Source of the DNA: Saccharopolyspora gloriosae
GTDB taxonomy: Bacteria > Actinomycetota > Actinomycetes > Mycobacteriales > Pseudonocardiaceae
Assembly: GCF_014203325.1 (NCBI RefSeq)
Contig: NZ_JACHIV010000001.1
Coordinates: forward strand, 6,139,501 to 6,203,500
DNA: 64,000 nt
Direction of reading: 5' to 3'
Shown here: positions 1-8,008 of the stretch, in pieces
How the letters are laid out: the number at the start of each line of letters is the position of its first letter
How positions within the stretch are numbered: position 1 is the stretch's first letter
Notes under the pieces: model-generated
The model's input: the letters and a program-made list of their open reading frames with translations, nothing else
What the model was told of the DNA's origin: nothing
The model's database searches: none
Made by a program: the position numbers and the translations under genes

Positions 1-248
1 CCGCGCACCAGACCGGGCAGCACGTCGTCGGGAACGGCGAGAACGACCAGATCGGCCGCGTCGGCGACCTCGTCGGGCGGGCGCACCGGCACCCCCGGCA
101 GCAGCTCCTCCGCGCGGCGCAACGACGCGTCCGACACCGCGGACACCGCCACCACCTCGTGCCCGGCGCGCGTCAGCGCCGCCCCGAGCACCGCACCGAC
201 CCGGCCCGCGGACACCACTCCGACCCGCAGCCGAGGTCCTGCAGACAT
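1..248 (-). CDS. DUF2520 Rossmann-like oxidoreductase (5' part only)
   Basis: Only the N-terminal 80 or so residues are present; the gene runs off the left edge. The protein opens with a hydrophobic strand and a glycine-rich turn (RVGVVSAGRVGAVLGAAL), then GHEV, and later ADLVVLAVPDD, which is the pattern of an NAD(P)-binding Rossmann domain with the second strand and the loop that precedes the nicotinamide site. In actinobacteria a DUF2520 protein of this type sits between the folK region and panC, which fits the folate genes to the right. The ATG at 246-248 was chosen; a GTG two codons upstream (252-254) is an alternative. The exact substrate is not known from the sequence. Confidence 0.75.
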   Translation of the reverse strand, partial: MSAGPRLRVGVVSAGRVGAVLGAALTRAGHEVVAVSAVSDASLRRAEELLPGVPVRPPDEVADAADLVVLAVPDDVLPGLVR

Positions 249-354
249 CGCCACGTCGTCCTCCCAACCGTTCCAGTCCCGCAGTCGGGTACCGGACAGC
301 AGCGCGAGACTAGCCGTCGGGTTGTGCGGGGTGCTTGGTTGGGTGGTGAGAACC

Positions 355-715
355 ACCTGGGGTCGTTTTGCTCGGGTGGCCGGGTGGCGGAACCTCAGTC
401 GGTCTCTCGCTGCGGGATCTTTTTCCCAAGTGGCTCCGCCACGAGGGAAAAGCTGTCCTCGCGAGAGACCGACTGAGAACCCGCGGGTGGTCGGCTTCCT
501 GACGTGGGCTATTCGCTTCGCGAATACAGGCACGGCCTCCGGCCGCAACGCAGACTTCGCTTCGCTCGCCCAAGGCACGGCTTCGCCGCTAGGCACGGCC
601 TACGGCCGCGAGGCAGGCGTGGCTTCGCCCGTCCAGAGCACGGCTCAGGTGGGGCTTCGTCCGCTCCAGCCGCACGGCTCGCTCGACACGGCCTTTGGCC
701 CGGGGTCTCCCGTGC
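355..715. repeat. Dispersed palindromic repeat, copy 1
   Basis: This fills the gene-free gap between the DUF2520 gene and the 3' end of the PrsW gene. The core is a nested hairpin: perfect 17-bp arms at 394-410 and 461-477 (CTCAGTCGGTCTCTCGC and its complement), an inner T-run/A-run stem (420-427 with 445-451), and an apical 5-bp stem GTGGC-TCC-GCCAC at 430-442. A second small hairpin ATTCGC-TTC-GCGAAT follows near 510-525. After it comes an array of short units beginning GGCACGGC, each forming a small GC hairpin, running to about 700. Three further copies occur in this window. No coding function is seen. Confidence 0.85.
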
Positions 716-718
716 TGG

Positions 719-2269
719 CTACTGCCTCGGGGGGTGGGGTGGGGGGTTCTGGCGGTTCGGAGGTTGTTGCGGGGGGCGGCGCGAGGTGGGCTGGCCCGGT
801 TGCTGGGGTGCCTGGTTGGGGTTCGGTTGAGGTGGGCGGTGTCCCGGGGCGGGGCGGGGCTGTTGCTGCTGCGGGGACTGCCGGGGGGTGGGCTGGCGCC
901 GCTGGTCGGGCTGGGGGGCGAGGTCCGGGCGGGAGGACTCCGCGCGAGCCGCCTGCGGGCGCTCGGGCTGGGGCTGGGCGCTCTGCGGCTCGACGGGGCG
1001 CTGCGGGCGGGAACCGGGGCGGCGAACGCTCTGCGTCAGCTCGTGGATCTTCACCCGCGCCGTCTGGAACGCCTCCTGCGACCCCACCGCCGAACGACGG
1101 GCCGCCTTCAACTCCTCGATCAGCTGCTCCCGACGCGCTCGCCGCACCGCGCTCGTCGTGCGCCCCTCCGCGGCCCGGTGCTGCAGGAACGCCAGCTCCG
1201 TCACCGCGATCTGGTAGTCCCGCACGGCCTTCGCCGGCTCCGGCCCCGCGCTCTGGCGCACCTTGCGCAACCAGCCCTGGCGGCCCGCCAGCGACGCCAG
1301 CATCTCCACCTCGCTGCGCGGGATCAGCCCGGCGCGCTGCAGCACCGGGAGCTGGTCGGCGACGATGCGCTGCTCGCGCTTGCGCTGCCAGACCACCAGC
1401 CAGCCGGTGCCCGCGAAGATCGGCAGCATGATCAGGAAGTACACGTTGAGGAAGCCCGTGCCGCCCAGCAGCGTCGACGCGTTCCACGCGGCGTGCAGCA
1501 CCACGGCCAGCACGAACCCCGCCGCCGGCCACAGCAGGCGCTTCGTCGTGTCCGTCGTCCGCGAAGCCAGCCCGATCCCGATGCCGACCATCGAAGTGAA
1601 CAGCGGATGCGAGAACGGCGCCAAGATCCCGCGCAGGATGAACACCGCGACGACCCCGCCGGTGGCGCTGCCCCAGCCGCCCTCCGAGAAGGCCTTGCCG
1701 AAGTACAGGATGTTCTCGGTGAACGCGAAACCCGCCGCCGTCAAGCCCGCGTAGACGATGCCGTCGACGAGGCCGTTGAACTCCGACCGCCGCCAGAACC
1801 ACAGCGACACCACGAACAGCGCCTTCGCGGCCTCCTCCACCAGCGGCGCCATCACGGCCCGCTCGAAGAAGACGTGCTCGCTGGGCCCGAACAGCAGCTC
1901 GCCCAACCCGATCACCGACCCGTTGAGCAGCAGCGAACAGCCGGTCGCCCCGCCCGCGCCCCACAAGAACGCGCCGAGCATCAACATCGGCGGCTCCGGT
2001 TCCCAACGGTCGATCCACACGATCGCGGCGAACACCACGCCGACCGGGATCAGCGCCGCCAGCGCGCCCACCAGCGCGGGCAGCACCCCCACCCTGGAGG
2101 TCGCGACACCCACCATGACCAGGCCGATGACGCCGAGCAGCAGCAGCCCGGCCACCGGCCAGCCGACCGCGGAGTGCTTGCGGGTCTGCAACCTGCGCGC
2201 GCCGGAGAGGTCGGGCACAGGACCGGGGAGATCAGGTGTGGACACGCCCGAAACCCTAGAACGCGACAC
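719..2269 (-). CDS. PrsW-family intramembrane metalloprotease
   Basis: The 516-residue protein has about eight hydrophobic segments in its first 280 residues and the PrsW signature: EEAAK (Glu145-Glu146), FTEN (Glu185-Asn186) and a histidine in a following segment (His221, PFSHPL). These are the metal-binding and catalytic residues of this membrane protease family, whose best-known member cleaves the RsiW anti-sigma factor. After the membrane region comes a helical stretch (about 300-400) and then a Pro/Gln-rich tail of about 110 residues that is probably disordered and cytosolic. The substrate here is unknown; no anti-sigma gene is adjacent. It ends facing repeat copy 1 and starts 42 bp from the next gene on the same strand, so cotranscription is likely. 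Confidence 0.85.
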   Translation of the reverse strand: MSRSRVSGVSTPDLPGPVPDLSGARRLQTRKHSAVGWPVAGLLLLGVIGLVMVGVATSRVGVLPALVGALAALIPVGVVFAAIVWIDRWEPEPPMLMLGAFLWGAGGATGCSLLLNGSVIGLGELLFGPSEHVFFERAVMAPLVEEAAKALFVVSLWFWRRSEFNGLVDGIVYAGLTAAGFAFTENILYFGKAFSEGGWGSATGGVVAVFILRGILAPFSHPLFTSMVGIGIGLASRTTDTTKRLLWPAAGFVLAVVLHAAWNASTLLGGTGFLNVYFLIMLPIFAGTGWLVVWQRKREQRIVADQLPVLQRAGLIPRSEVEMLASLAGRQGWLRKVRQSAGPEPAKAVRDYQIAVTELAFLQHRAAEGRTTSAVRRARREQLIEELKAARRSAVGSQEAFQTARVKIHELTQSVRRPGSRPQRPVEPQSAQPQPERPQAARAESSRPDLAPQPDQRRQPTPRQSPQQQQPRPAPGHRPPQPNPNQAPQQPGQPTSRRPPQQPPNRQNPPPHPPRQ

Positions 2270-2311
2270 TTCGCCCCCACACCGCCTGGGGCAGGATCCG
2301 CTCCCCGCGGC

Positions 2312-3412
2312 TCAGCCGCGGCGGCGGCGACGGCGCTTCGACTCGGGCGGCGCCCCGGAATCGCCGTAGGCGGCGAGCAGGTCCACGACCGACGTGCCCT
2401 CGGTGTGCGCGCCCGCCTCGACCTGCCGGGTCGGGGTGCGGCGCTCCGAATCGTCGGACGCCTCCGGCTCGGGCCGCTGCGGGGCGGCCTGCTGAGCGGG
2501 CTGCGGCGCCGCGGAATCCGGCACCGCCGGCGGCCGGGCGACCTGGGGCTGCTCCGGGCGAGGCTGCTCCGGCGGCGGAGGCCCGGCAGGCGCCGGGTGC
2601 GCCACGGGGGCCGCCTGCTCCGGCTGGACCGGACGCAATCTGTCCGAAGTGGACTCCGGCCACGCGCCCTGCGTCCCCGACTGCGCCGGGCGCTGCTTGC
2701 GCGCCTCGGCCGCCTGCCGCGGAGCGGGCCTTCCCTGCTGCGGCCGGGACTTGCGCGGTTTCGACGGGCGCGGCGGCTGCTCCACCGGAGCCCGGTGCGG
2801 CGGCTGCTCGTGCGGCTCCGGATGCTCGACCTGCCCCTGGTAACCGGCCGGCAACTGCCTGCCACGCCCCTCCGGGTGCTGGATGATCCGCGGCTGCGCG
2901 CCCGTGTCACCGGAGGCGAACCGCGGCTGCTCACCCGTCGCGGGACGCTCCGGCAACGAACGCACCCGAGTGGACTCCGCCCGCAGCGCGACGCGCTCGA
3001 ACAGCACATCCCCGCCGAGCATCTTCTCCAAGTTCTCCCGCAGCGCCCGCAATTCCGCCTTCAACGCCTGGATCTCGGCGTCCGACTCCGCCGCGGCCGT
3101 GCGACGCGCCTCCGCCTCCGCCGTCGCCTCGAACTCGCGGCGAGCGGCGATCTCCCGCTCCAACTCGATCTCGTAGACCCGCTGGCGCTCCGCCTCCCGC
3201 TCAGCGGCCTCCGACGCCTTCCCCCGCAACTTCGCGACGCCGAACGCGCCCAGCAACGCGGCCCACAACGCGGCCACCAGCCCCAGCTTGAGCACGCGGG
3301 AATCGTTGCTCAGCACCAGGATCGCGGTCGCGGCGGCGGCGAGGACCAAGGCGCCGACCCACAACACCGACGGACGCTGGTCAGCGGCTGCGGAACGGCC
3401 GGGGGCAGGCAT
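2312..3412 (-). CDS. DUF6779-like membrane protein with coiled coil and Pro-rich tail
   Basis: This 366-residue protein has two N-terminal membrane segments (about residues 16-34 and 40-60), then a highly charged Ala/Glu/Arg coiled coil (about 65-130) and a long Pro/Gln/Ala-rich tail that is probably disordered. The N-terminal pattern, with a SNDSRVLKLGLVAALWAALLGAFG-like second segment (quoted in part), resembles actinobacterial DUF6779 proteins, which lie in the folK-panC neighbourhood, as in M. tuberculosis Rv3604c. Function is not known. A transmembrane anchor plus coiled coil suggests a scaffold or envelope role, but that is inference only. Repeat copy 2 lies directly upstream of its start. 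Confidence 0.7.
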   Translation of the reverse strand: MPAPGRSAAADQRPSVLWVGALVLAAAATAILVLSNDSRVLKLGLVAALWAALLGAFGVAKLRGKASEAAEREAERQRVYEIELEREIAARREFEATAEAEARRTAAAESDAEIQALKAELRALRENLEKMLGGDVLFERVALRAESTRVRSLPERPATGEQPRFASGDTGAQPRIIQHPEGRGRQLPAGYQGQVEHPEPHEQPPHRAPVEQPPRPSKPRKSRPQQGRPAPRQAAEARKQRPAQSGTQGAWPESTSDRLRPVQPEQAAPVAHPAPAGPPPPEQPRPEQPQVARPPAVPDSAAPQPAQQAAPQRPEPEASDDSERRTPTRQVEAGAHTEGTSVVDLLAAYGDSGAPPESKRRRRRRG

Positions 3413-3454
3413 GCCCCCACGGTACCCGGCCTTTACCGGATCGAGATCCGCAGG

Positions 3455-3850
3455 ATGGTTGGGCTCCTTTTGCTCTGGTGGTCGGGTGGCGGAACCTCAG
3501 TGCCTTCCTCGCTGCGGGATCTTTTTCCCTAGTGGCTCCACCACGAGGGAAAAAGCTGTCCTCGCGAGGAAGGCACTGAGAACCCGCGGGTGGTCGGCTT
3601 TTCGACGTGGGCTATGTGCTTCGCACATACAGGCACGGCCTTTCGGCCGCGAGGCAGGCGTGGCTCTCGCCCGCCCACTGCACGGCTTCGCCGCGAAGCA
3701 CGGCCTTTCGGCCGTAATGCAGGCTTTGCTTCGCCGCCTGAGGCAGGGCTTCGCCGCACGGCGCGGCCTTTGGTCGCGAGGCTGGCGTGGCTTGCTCGCT
3801 CTACTGCACGGCTTCGGCGCGAGGCGGGGGCTTGGTTCCGGTGCTCGGGG
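3455..3850. repeat. Dispersed palindromic repeat, copy 2
   Basis: This lies in the gene-free stretch 3413-3891. Perfect 17-bp arms are at 3496-3512 and 3564-3580 (CTCAGTGCCTTCCTCGC and its complement). The inner stem TTTTTCCCT/AGGGAAAAA is intact and the apical stem is GTGG-CTCCA-CCAC. The second hairpin reads ATGTGC-TTC-GCACAT (about 3614-3628). The tail contains at least eight short units of the GGCACGGCC / GCACGGCTTCGCCGC type. Compared with copy 1 the stem bases differ but pairing is retained on both sides. Confidence 0.88.
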
Positions 3851-3891
3851 TTGGGGCGGTGGAGGTCGTTGTTCGCTTCGTGGGCGAAGGG

Positions 3892-4356
3892 TCAGTCTTC
3901 GTCTTCGTAGGGGTCTTCCGGGTCGTCGGGATTGCGGAGGCAGTGTTCTAGCCAGAGGCCTGCTGCGATCAGGGCGGCCGCGCTGATCAGGCCTATCAGG
4001 GAGGCGGTCATGTCTTCGCGGGCGGCCTGGACCGAGTCCTGGAGCGGGAGCAGGTGGCCGAGCAGGCCTGTCCACACGCCGCACATGATCGCGCCGGCCA
4101 TCGAGGACGCCTTCGCCAAGGCGACGGCGCGGGCCGCGGGCAGCGCGTCGACCGGTTCCGTGCCGGGCTTGCGCTGGATGCGGGGGCGCAAGGTCAGCGC
4201 CAGCACCACGTCGACCACCGCGATCAGCAGCAGCGTCGCGCCCGCGGGCGCGGGCAACCGGGGCAGCGCGCCGTAGGCCGACCGGGCACCGACGTACGCC
4301 AAGGCCGCCGCGATCAAGGCGGCCACGACCAACTGCCGCGCCTGCGTGAACGTCAT
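3892..4356 (-). CDS. DUF3180 membrane protein
   Basis: This protein of about 154 residues has four predicted membrane segments, in two pairs, and an acidic tail (DPEDPYEDED). It matches the actinobacterial DUF3180 family, which is encoded next to folK (M. tuberculosis Rv3605c context); no biochemical role is established. The ATG at 4354-4356, giving MTFTQARQL, was chosen because it is preceded by an AGGA-like ribosome site and because family members start at the first hydrophobic helix; a longer reading to 4422 adds a non-conserved leader. Here a MerR gene separates it from folK. Confidence 0.75.
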   Translation of the reverse strand: MTFTQARQLVVAALIAAALAYVGARSAYGALPRLPAPAGATLLLIAVVDVVLALTLRPRIQRKPGTEPVDALPAARAVALAKASSMAGAIMCGVWTGLLGHLLPLQDSVQAAREDMTASLIGLISAAALIAAGLWLEHCLRNPDDPEDPYEDED

Positions 4357-4450
4357 CCGATCCTGCTGCCGAGGTGCCACGATTCCAGCATCGCACTTCG
4401 CGGGAACCGGACGGCAAGGCACCGGCCGACGATCCGCTCGCGAAAAGGAC

Positions 4451-4488
4451 TTGAGTCTCCCCCGACTGGAAGGCCGAAGGTCTCACTC
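4451..4488 (+). promoter_or_regulatory. Putative MerR-type promoter/operator, leaderless
   Basis: A TTGAGT -35 element (4451-4456) is followed by exactly 19 nt and a weak GAAGGT -10 (4476-4481), with the GTG start 7 nt later. A long 19-nt spacer carrying a dyad (AGTC at 4454-4457, GACT at 4464-4467) is the hallmark of promoters untwisted by MerR proteins. This suggests autoregulation and a leaderless transcript. It is read by eye; the -10 is poor. Confidence 0.5.
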
Positions 4489-5436
4489 GTGGACGACACG
4501 CAGCGCTACACGATCGGAGAGCTCTCCCGGCGCACCGGGCTGAGCGTGAAGACCATCCGGTTCTACTCCGACAGCGGCGTCGTGCCGCCCACCGACCGCA
4601 CGCACTCCGGGTACCGGCTCTACGACGTGACAGCGATGGCGCGGCTGGAACTGGTGCGCACCTTGCGCGAGCTCGGAGCCGGGCTCGACGAAGTGCGCCG
4701 AGTCCTCGCCGAGGAGACCACGGTGCGGCGGCTCGCCGAAGCGCAACTGGACCTGCTGGAGGACCAGATGCGGTTGCTGCGAACCCGCCGCGCGGTGCTG
4801 CGGGCGGTCGTGCACCTGAACCGATCGACCGAAGAGGTGAAACTCATGCACAAGCTGGCGACCATGTCCGACGCGGAGCGCAACCGGATCATCGACGACT
4901 TCTGGGACGAGACCATCGGCGGGCTGGAGGTGAACGAGCAGTTCGCCGCTTGGATGCGGTCCGCGAAACCGGAGCTGCCGGACGACCCGAGCACCGAACA
5001 GGTCGAGGCGTGGATCGAACTCGCCGAACTCGTCGGCAACCCGGACTTCCGCGCCACGGTGCGGCGGCTGTGGGAGCAGCAGGCCGCGCAGCAGGGGGGC
5101 GGGGACGCCACCCCGGTGCAGACGAAGGAGGAGGCCGCGCGCTGGTGGACGCTGTTCGAAGACGTCGAGCGGGCCGAGGAGGCCGGGCACTCCCCGGATT
5201 CCGAGCGCGGCCGTGAACTGGCCGAGCACGCCGCCGAGCTCTGGGCGCGCCAGCAGGGCGCGACCGACGGTCCGGCCGCGCGCGCCGAGCTCGCGGACAG
5301 CTTCGGCGCGCCTTACGACGAGCGGCTGTCCCGGTACTGGGAACTGCTGGCGATCATCAACGAGTGGCCGCCGCACCCCACCACCGAACGGCAGGCGCAC
5401 TGGCTCGCCGACGCCGTCCGCGCCACCCTGCCCTGA
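4489..5436 (+). CDS. MerR-family transcriptional regulator
   Basis: The N-terminal 75 residues are a clear MerR DNA-binding domain: YTIGELSRRTGLSVKTIRFYSDSG, quoted only in part as TIGELSRRTGLS and KTIRFYS, then GYRLYD and a dimerisation helix (about 85-120). The C-terminal 190 residues are mostly helical and acidic and lack the cysteine clusters of metal sensors, so the effector is probably organic or unknown. The GTG at 4489 was chosen because the domain starts there and the spacing from the putative promoter suits a leaderless mRNA. It is convergent with folK, with a strong terminator between them. Its insertion between DUF3180 and folK looks like a lineage-specific addition. Confidence 0.85.
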   Translation: MDDTQRYTIGELSRRTGLSVKTIRFYSDSGVVPPTDRTHSGYRLYDVTAMARLELVRTLRELGAGLDEVRRVLAEETTVRRLAEAQLDLLEDQMRLLRTRRAVLRAVVHLNRSTEEVKLMHKLATMSDAERNRIIDDFWDETIGGLEVNEQFAAWMRSAKPELPDDPSTEQVEAWIELAELVGNPDFRATVRRLWEQQAAQQGGGDATPVQTKEEAARWWTLFEDVERAEEAGHSPDSERGRELAEHAAELWARQQGATDGPAARAELADSFGAPYDERLSRYWELLAIINEWPPHPTTERQAHWLADAVRATLP

Positions 5437-5510
5437 TCGCGGCAGGGAACACGGCACCGATCCGGCTCGGGCGGAGCGGATTCCTGGGGGTGTCCGCGCC
5501 GGCCGGGCCG

Positions 5511-5546
5511 AACGGCCCGCTCGACCGACCGGTCGAGCGGGCCGTT
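5511..5546. terminator. Bidirectional hairpin between MerR gene and folK
   Basis: A perfect 16-bp inverted repeat with a GACC loop lies between the convergent MerR and folK genes. It has no T-run, as is usual for strong stems in high-G+C actinobacteria. Confidence 0.75.
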
Positions 5547-5554
5547 GCGCCGGT

Positions 5555-6049
5555 TCAACTCAGGCGCAGGTCGTCTCGCCGGTGCACGGCGTCCAATTCC
5601 GCGGCGGGCAACGCCCGGACCAAGTCGCCCACCGGGCCGTGGCCCGGCAGCACCGCGTCAGGGTCCACCACCGACCACGGGATCAGCACCGTCGCCCGCG
5701 CGGGCGTGCCGGGATGCGGCAGCAGCAGCTCCGGGTCCTCGCTGCGCACGCCGTCCACGGTGACCACGTCCACGTCGAGCGTGCGCGGCCCCCAGCGGAG
5801 CTCCCGCACCCGCTCCGCCGCGCGCTCCAGCTCCTGGCCGCGGCGCAACCAGCCCCACTCGTCCACGTCGGCGGACGCCACGACCAGCACCGCGTTGAGG
5901 AAGTCCGGCTGGTCGGTGACGCCCCACGGCGCCGTCTCGTAGACCGGGGAGACCGCCACGACCGCGTCGCCGAACCCGTCCACCGCGGACCGCAAGTGCG
6001 CCAGCCGGTCGCCCAGGTTCGACCCCAGCGACAGCACCGCCCTGCTCAT
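5555..6049 (-). CDS. folK: 2-amino-4-hydroxy-6-hydroxymethyldihydropteridine pyrophosphokinase
   Basis: The 164-residue protein is HPPK, which transfers pyrophosphate from ATP to 6-hydroxymethyl-dihydropterin before condensation with pABA. It shows SLGSNLGDR at the N-terminus (residues 7-15) and the family signature RWGPRTLDVDVV (about 85-96), with the Mg-binding aspartates. The ATG at 6047-6049 follows the folB stop by 8 nt. It is the last gene of the folE-folP-folB-folK operon. Upstream extension of the frame is antisense or out-of-frame folB sequence and was ignored. Confidence 0.95.
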   Translation of the reverse strand: MSRAVLSLGSNLGDRLAHLRSAVDGFGDAVVAVSPVYETAPWGVTDQPDFLNAVLVVASADVDEWGWLRRGQELERAAERVRELRWGPRTLDVDVVTVDGVRSEDPELLLPHPGTPARATVLIPWSVVDPDAVLPGHGPVGDLVRALPAAELDAVHRRDDLRLS

Positions 6050-6057
6050 CGGCGCGC

Positions 6058-6435
6058 TCAGCCGTTCCGCGCCGCGCGCCGGGACCGGCGCATGGTGACC
6101 GCGACGTCCGCGAAGGTCAGCGGGATCGGCGCGGACGGCTTGTGGATCGTGACCTCGGCGGCGTGGGCGCGCTGATCGGTCATGATGCCGTCGGCGATCT
6201 CCGCGGCCACCGTCTCGATCAGGTCCCGCGACGGCCCGCTCACGACGTCCGCCGCGCGCTGGGCCAGCTCGCCGTAGTGCAGCGTCTGCGCCAAGTCGTC
6301 GTCGGCCGCCGCACCGGCCAGGTCCACCCACACCGTGATGTCGACCAGGAACTCCTGGCCGTCGCGCTTCTCGTGCTCGAACACGCCGTGGTTGCCGCGC
6401 ACCCGCAACCCGGTCAACGTGATCCGGTCAGCCAA
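6058..6435 (-). CDS. folB: Dihydroneopterin aldolase
   Basis: This 125-residue protein (DHNA; folX in some naming) converts 7,8-dihydroneopterin to 6-hydroxymethyl-dihydropterin and glycolaldehyde. The sequence shows the family pattern [19 protein letters not shown] at the start, the tunnel Glu region, and the C-terminal Lys-Pro turn IHKPSAPIP. The start appears to be a TTG (6433-6435), placed by a GGAGGG ribosome site 5 nt upstream and by homologue length. The TTG overlaps the folP stop by 8 nt, so translation is probably coupled. Confidence 0.93.
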   Translation of the reverse strand: MADRITLTGLRVRGNHGVFEHEKRDGQEFLVDITVWVDLAGAAADDDLAQTLHYGELAQRAADVVSGPSRDLIETVAAEIADGIMTDQRAHAAEVTIHKPSAPIPLTFADVAVTMRRSRRAARNG

Positions 6436-7273
6436 CGGTCCCTCCGGTGTTCCACGCCGCGGTCACCGCGACCGCGTCCAGCGAACTGCGCACGTCGTGC
6501 ACCCGCACCGCCCACGCGCCGCGGTCCGCGGCCAGCGCCGAGACCACCGCCGTCGCCGTCTCCCGGCCCGCCGGGGCGCGCGGAGTGCCGTCGCCGTCGG
6601 CCAGCAACCTGCCGAGGAACCGCTTCCGCGAGGCGCCCACCAGCACCGGGAAGCCCAATCCGACGAACTCGCCCAGCCGGTTCAGCAGCGCCCAGTCGTG
6701 CTCCCCGGTCTTCGCGAAGCCCAAGCCCGGATCGAGCACGATCGCGTCCTCCCGGACGCCCGCCCGCAACGCCGCGTCGACCTGGGCCAGCAGCTCCGAG
6801 CGCACGTCGGCGACCACGTCGCCGTACTCGGCCAGCGAATTCATGTCGCGGCTGTGGCCGCGCCAGTGCATCAGCACCCACGGCAGCCCGGTGTCCGCGG
6901 CGACCCGCGCCATGTCCGGATCGGCCAGCCCGCCGGACACGTCGTTGATCACCGAGGCGCCCGCTCCGGCGGTGGCCGCGGCGACCTCGGCGCGGGTGGT
7001 GTCCACGCTGACCGGCACCCCGCAATCGACCAGCTCCGCCACCACCGGCAGCACCCGCTCGATCTCGATCTCGGCCAGCACCCGGTCCGCGCCCGGCCGC
7101 GTCGACTCACCGCCCACGTCGATGATGTCCGCACCCGCCTCGAACATCTCGACGCCGTGCGCCACCGCGGCCTTGCGGTCCAGGTAGCGGCCACCGTCGG
7201 AGAACGAATCGGGCGTCACGTTCAGCACGCCCATCACCGCGCACCGGCCGGGCCGGGGAAGCAGCACGCTCAT
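6428..7273 (-). CDS. folP: Dihydropteroate synthase
   Basis: The 281-residue TIM-barrel enzyme condenses 6-hydroxymethyl-dihydropterin pyrophosphate with pABA and is the sulfonamide target. Visible signatures are [15 protein letters not shown] (about 14-28), [23 protein letters not shown] and GASRKRF. The ATG at 7271-7273 shares one base with the folE TGA (TGATG), which indicates translational coupling. No sign of a second, FolP2-like divergence is seen. Confidence 0.95.
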   Translation of the reverse strand: MSVLLPRPGRCAVMGVLNVTPDSFSDGGRYLDRKAAVAHGVEMFEAGADIIDVGGESTRPGADRVLAEIEIERVLPVVAELVDCGVPVSVDTTRAEVAAATAGAGASVINDVSGGLADPDMARVAADTGLPWVLMHWRGHSRDMNSLAEYGDVVADVRSELLAQVDAALRAGVREDAIVLDPGLGFAKTGEHDWALLNRLGEFVGLGFPVLVGASRKRFLGRLLADGDGTPRAPAGRETATAVVSALAADRGAWAVRVHDVRSSLDAVAVTAAWNTGGTVG

Positions 7274-7911
7274 CACGAACCCCTGATCAACGACAACGCC
7301 TCGGCTCGGGACGAGGCGGAGCTGCGGAAGATACCGCGCACCGCGGAGGTCGTCGTGGTCGAACCCGCCTTGCGCACCCCGCGCATGCCCATGCACAGGT
7401 GCTCGGCGTCCACCACGACGATCACGCCGCGCGGCTCCAGCTTCCGCGCCAGGGCATCGGCGACCTGCGAAGTCAGCCGCTCCTGGACCTGCGGGCGCTT
7501 GGCGTAGAGGTCCACCAGCCGCGCCAGCTTCGACAGGCCGGTGACCCGGCCCTTCTCGTTCGGGATGTAGCCGATGTGCGCCACGCCGTGGAACGGCAGC
7601 AGGTGGTGCTCGCACTGGGAGTACATCGGGATGTCGCGGACCAGCACCAGCTCTTCGTGCGCCTCGTCGAAGGTGCGGTCGAGCACCTCGTCCGGGTCGG
7701 TGTAGAGCCCGGCGAACAGCTCCTGGTAGGCGCGGGCCACCCGGGCGGGCGTGTCCCGCAAGCCCTCCCGGTCCGGGTCCTCCCCCGCCGCGAGCAGCAG
7801 TTCGCGGACCGCCGCCGCCGCTCGTTCCTGGTCGAAAGCCGGTCGATCGAAACCGGTATCACCCGGCCGGGACTCGTCCCGTCCGGACTGCTCACCGAGA
7901 TTGCTGATCAC
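7273..7911 (-). CDS. folE: GTP cyclohydrolase I
   Basis: The protein of 212 residues opens the GTP ring to give dihydroneopterin triphosphate, the first step of folate synthesis. The zinc and active-site segment [12 protein letters not shown], the [10 protein letters not shown] segment, and the EHLCMGMRG motif are all present. The GTG at 7909-7911 was chosen because GGAGGA lies 7 nt upstream. It is the first gene of the folate operon and is separated from ftsH by a strong hairpin, though read-through from ftsH, as in related genomes, is possible. Confidence 0.95.
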   Translation of the reverse strand: MISNLGEQSGRDESRPGDTGFDRPAFDQERAAAAVRELLLAAGEDPDREGLRDTPARVARAYQELFAGLYTDPDEVLDRTFDEAHEELVLVRDIPMYSQCEHHLLPFHGVAHIGYIPNEKGRVTGLSKLARLVDLYAKRPQVQERLTSQVADALARKLEPRGVIVVVDAEHLCMGMRGVRKAGSTTTTSAVRGIFRSSASSRAEALSLIRGS

Positions 7912-7939
7912 GTGTCGCTCCTCCACCGGCTCACACCGA

Positions 7940-7984
7940 ACCGAGAAAGGGCACCGTCGACGTGCGACGGTGCCCCTTCTCGGT
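7940..7984 (-). terminator. Hairpin between ftsH and folE
   Basis: A 20-bp inverted repeat with one mismatch and a 5-nt loop lies 24 bp after the ftsH stop. It probably ends or attenuates ftsH transcription before folE. Confidence 0.7.
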
Positions 7985-8008
7985 CTTGTCGCTCTCGGCG
8001 CGAGGCGG

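Noticed and set aside
355-3850. Insertion sequences at the repeat copies
   Set aside because: No transposase frame or target-site duplication accompanies the repeats; they are too short and lack coding capacity.
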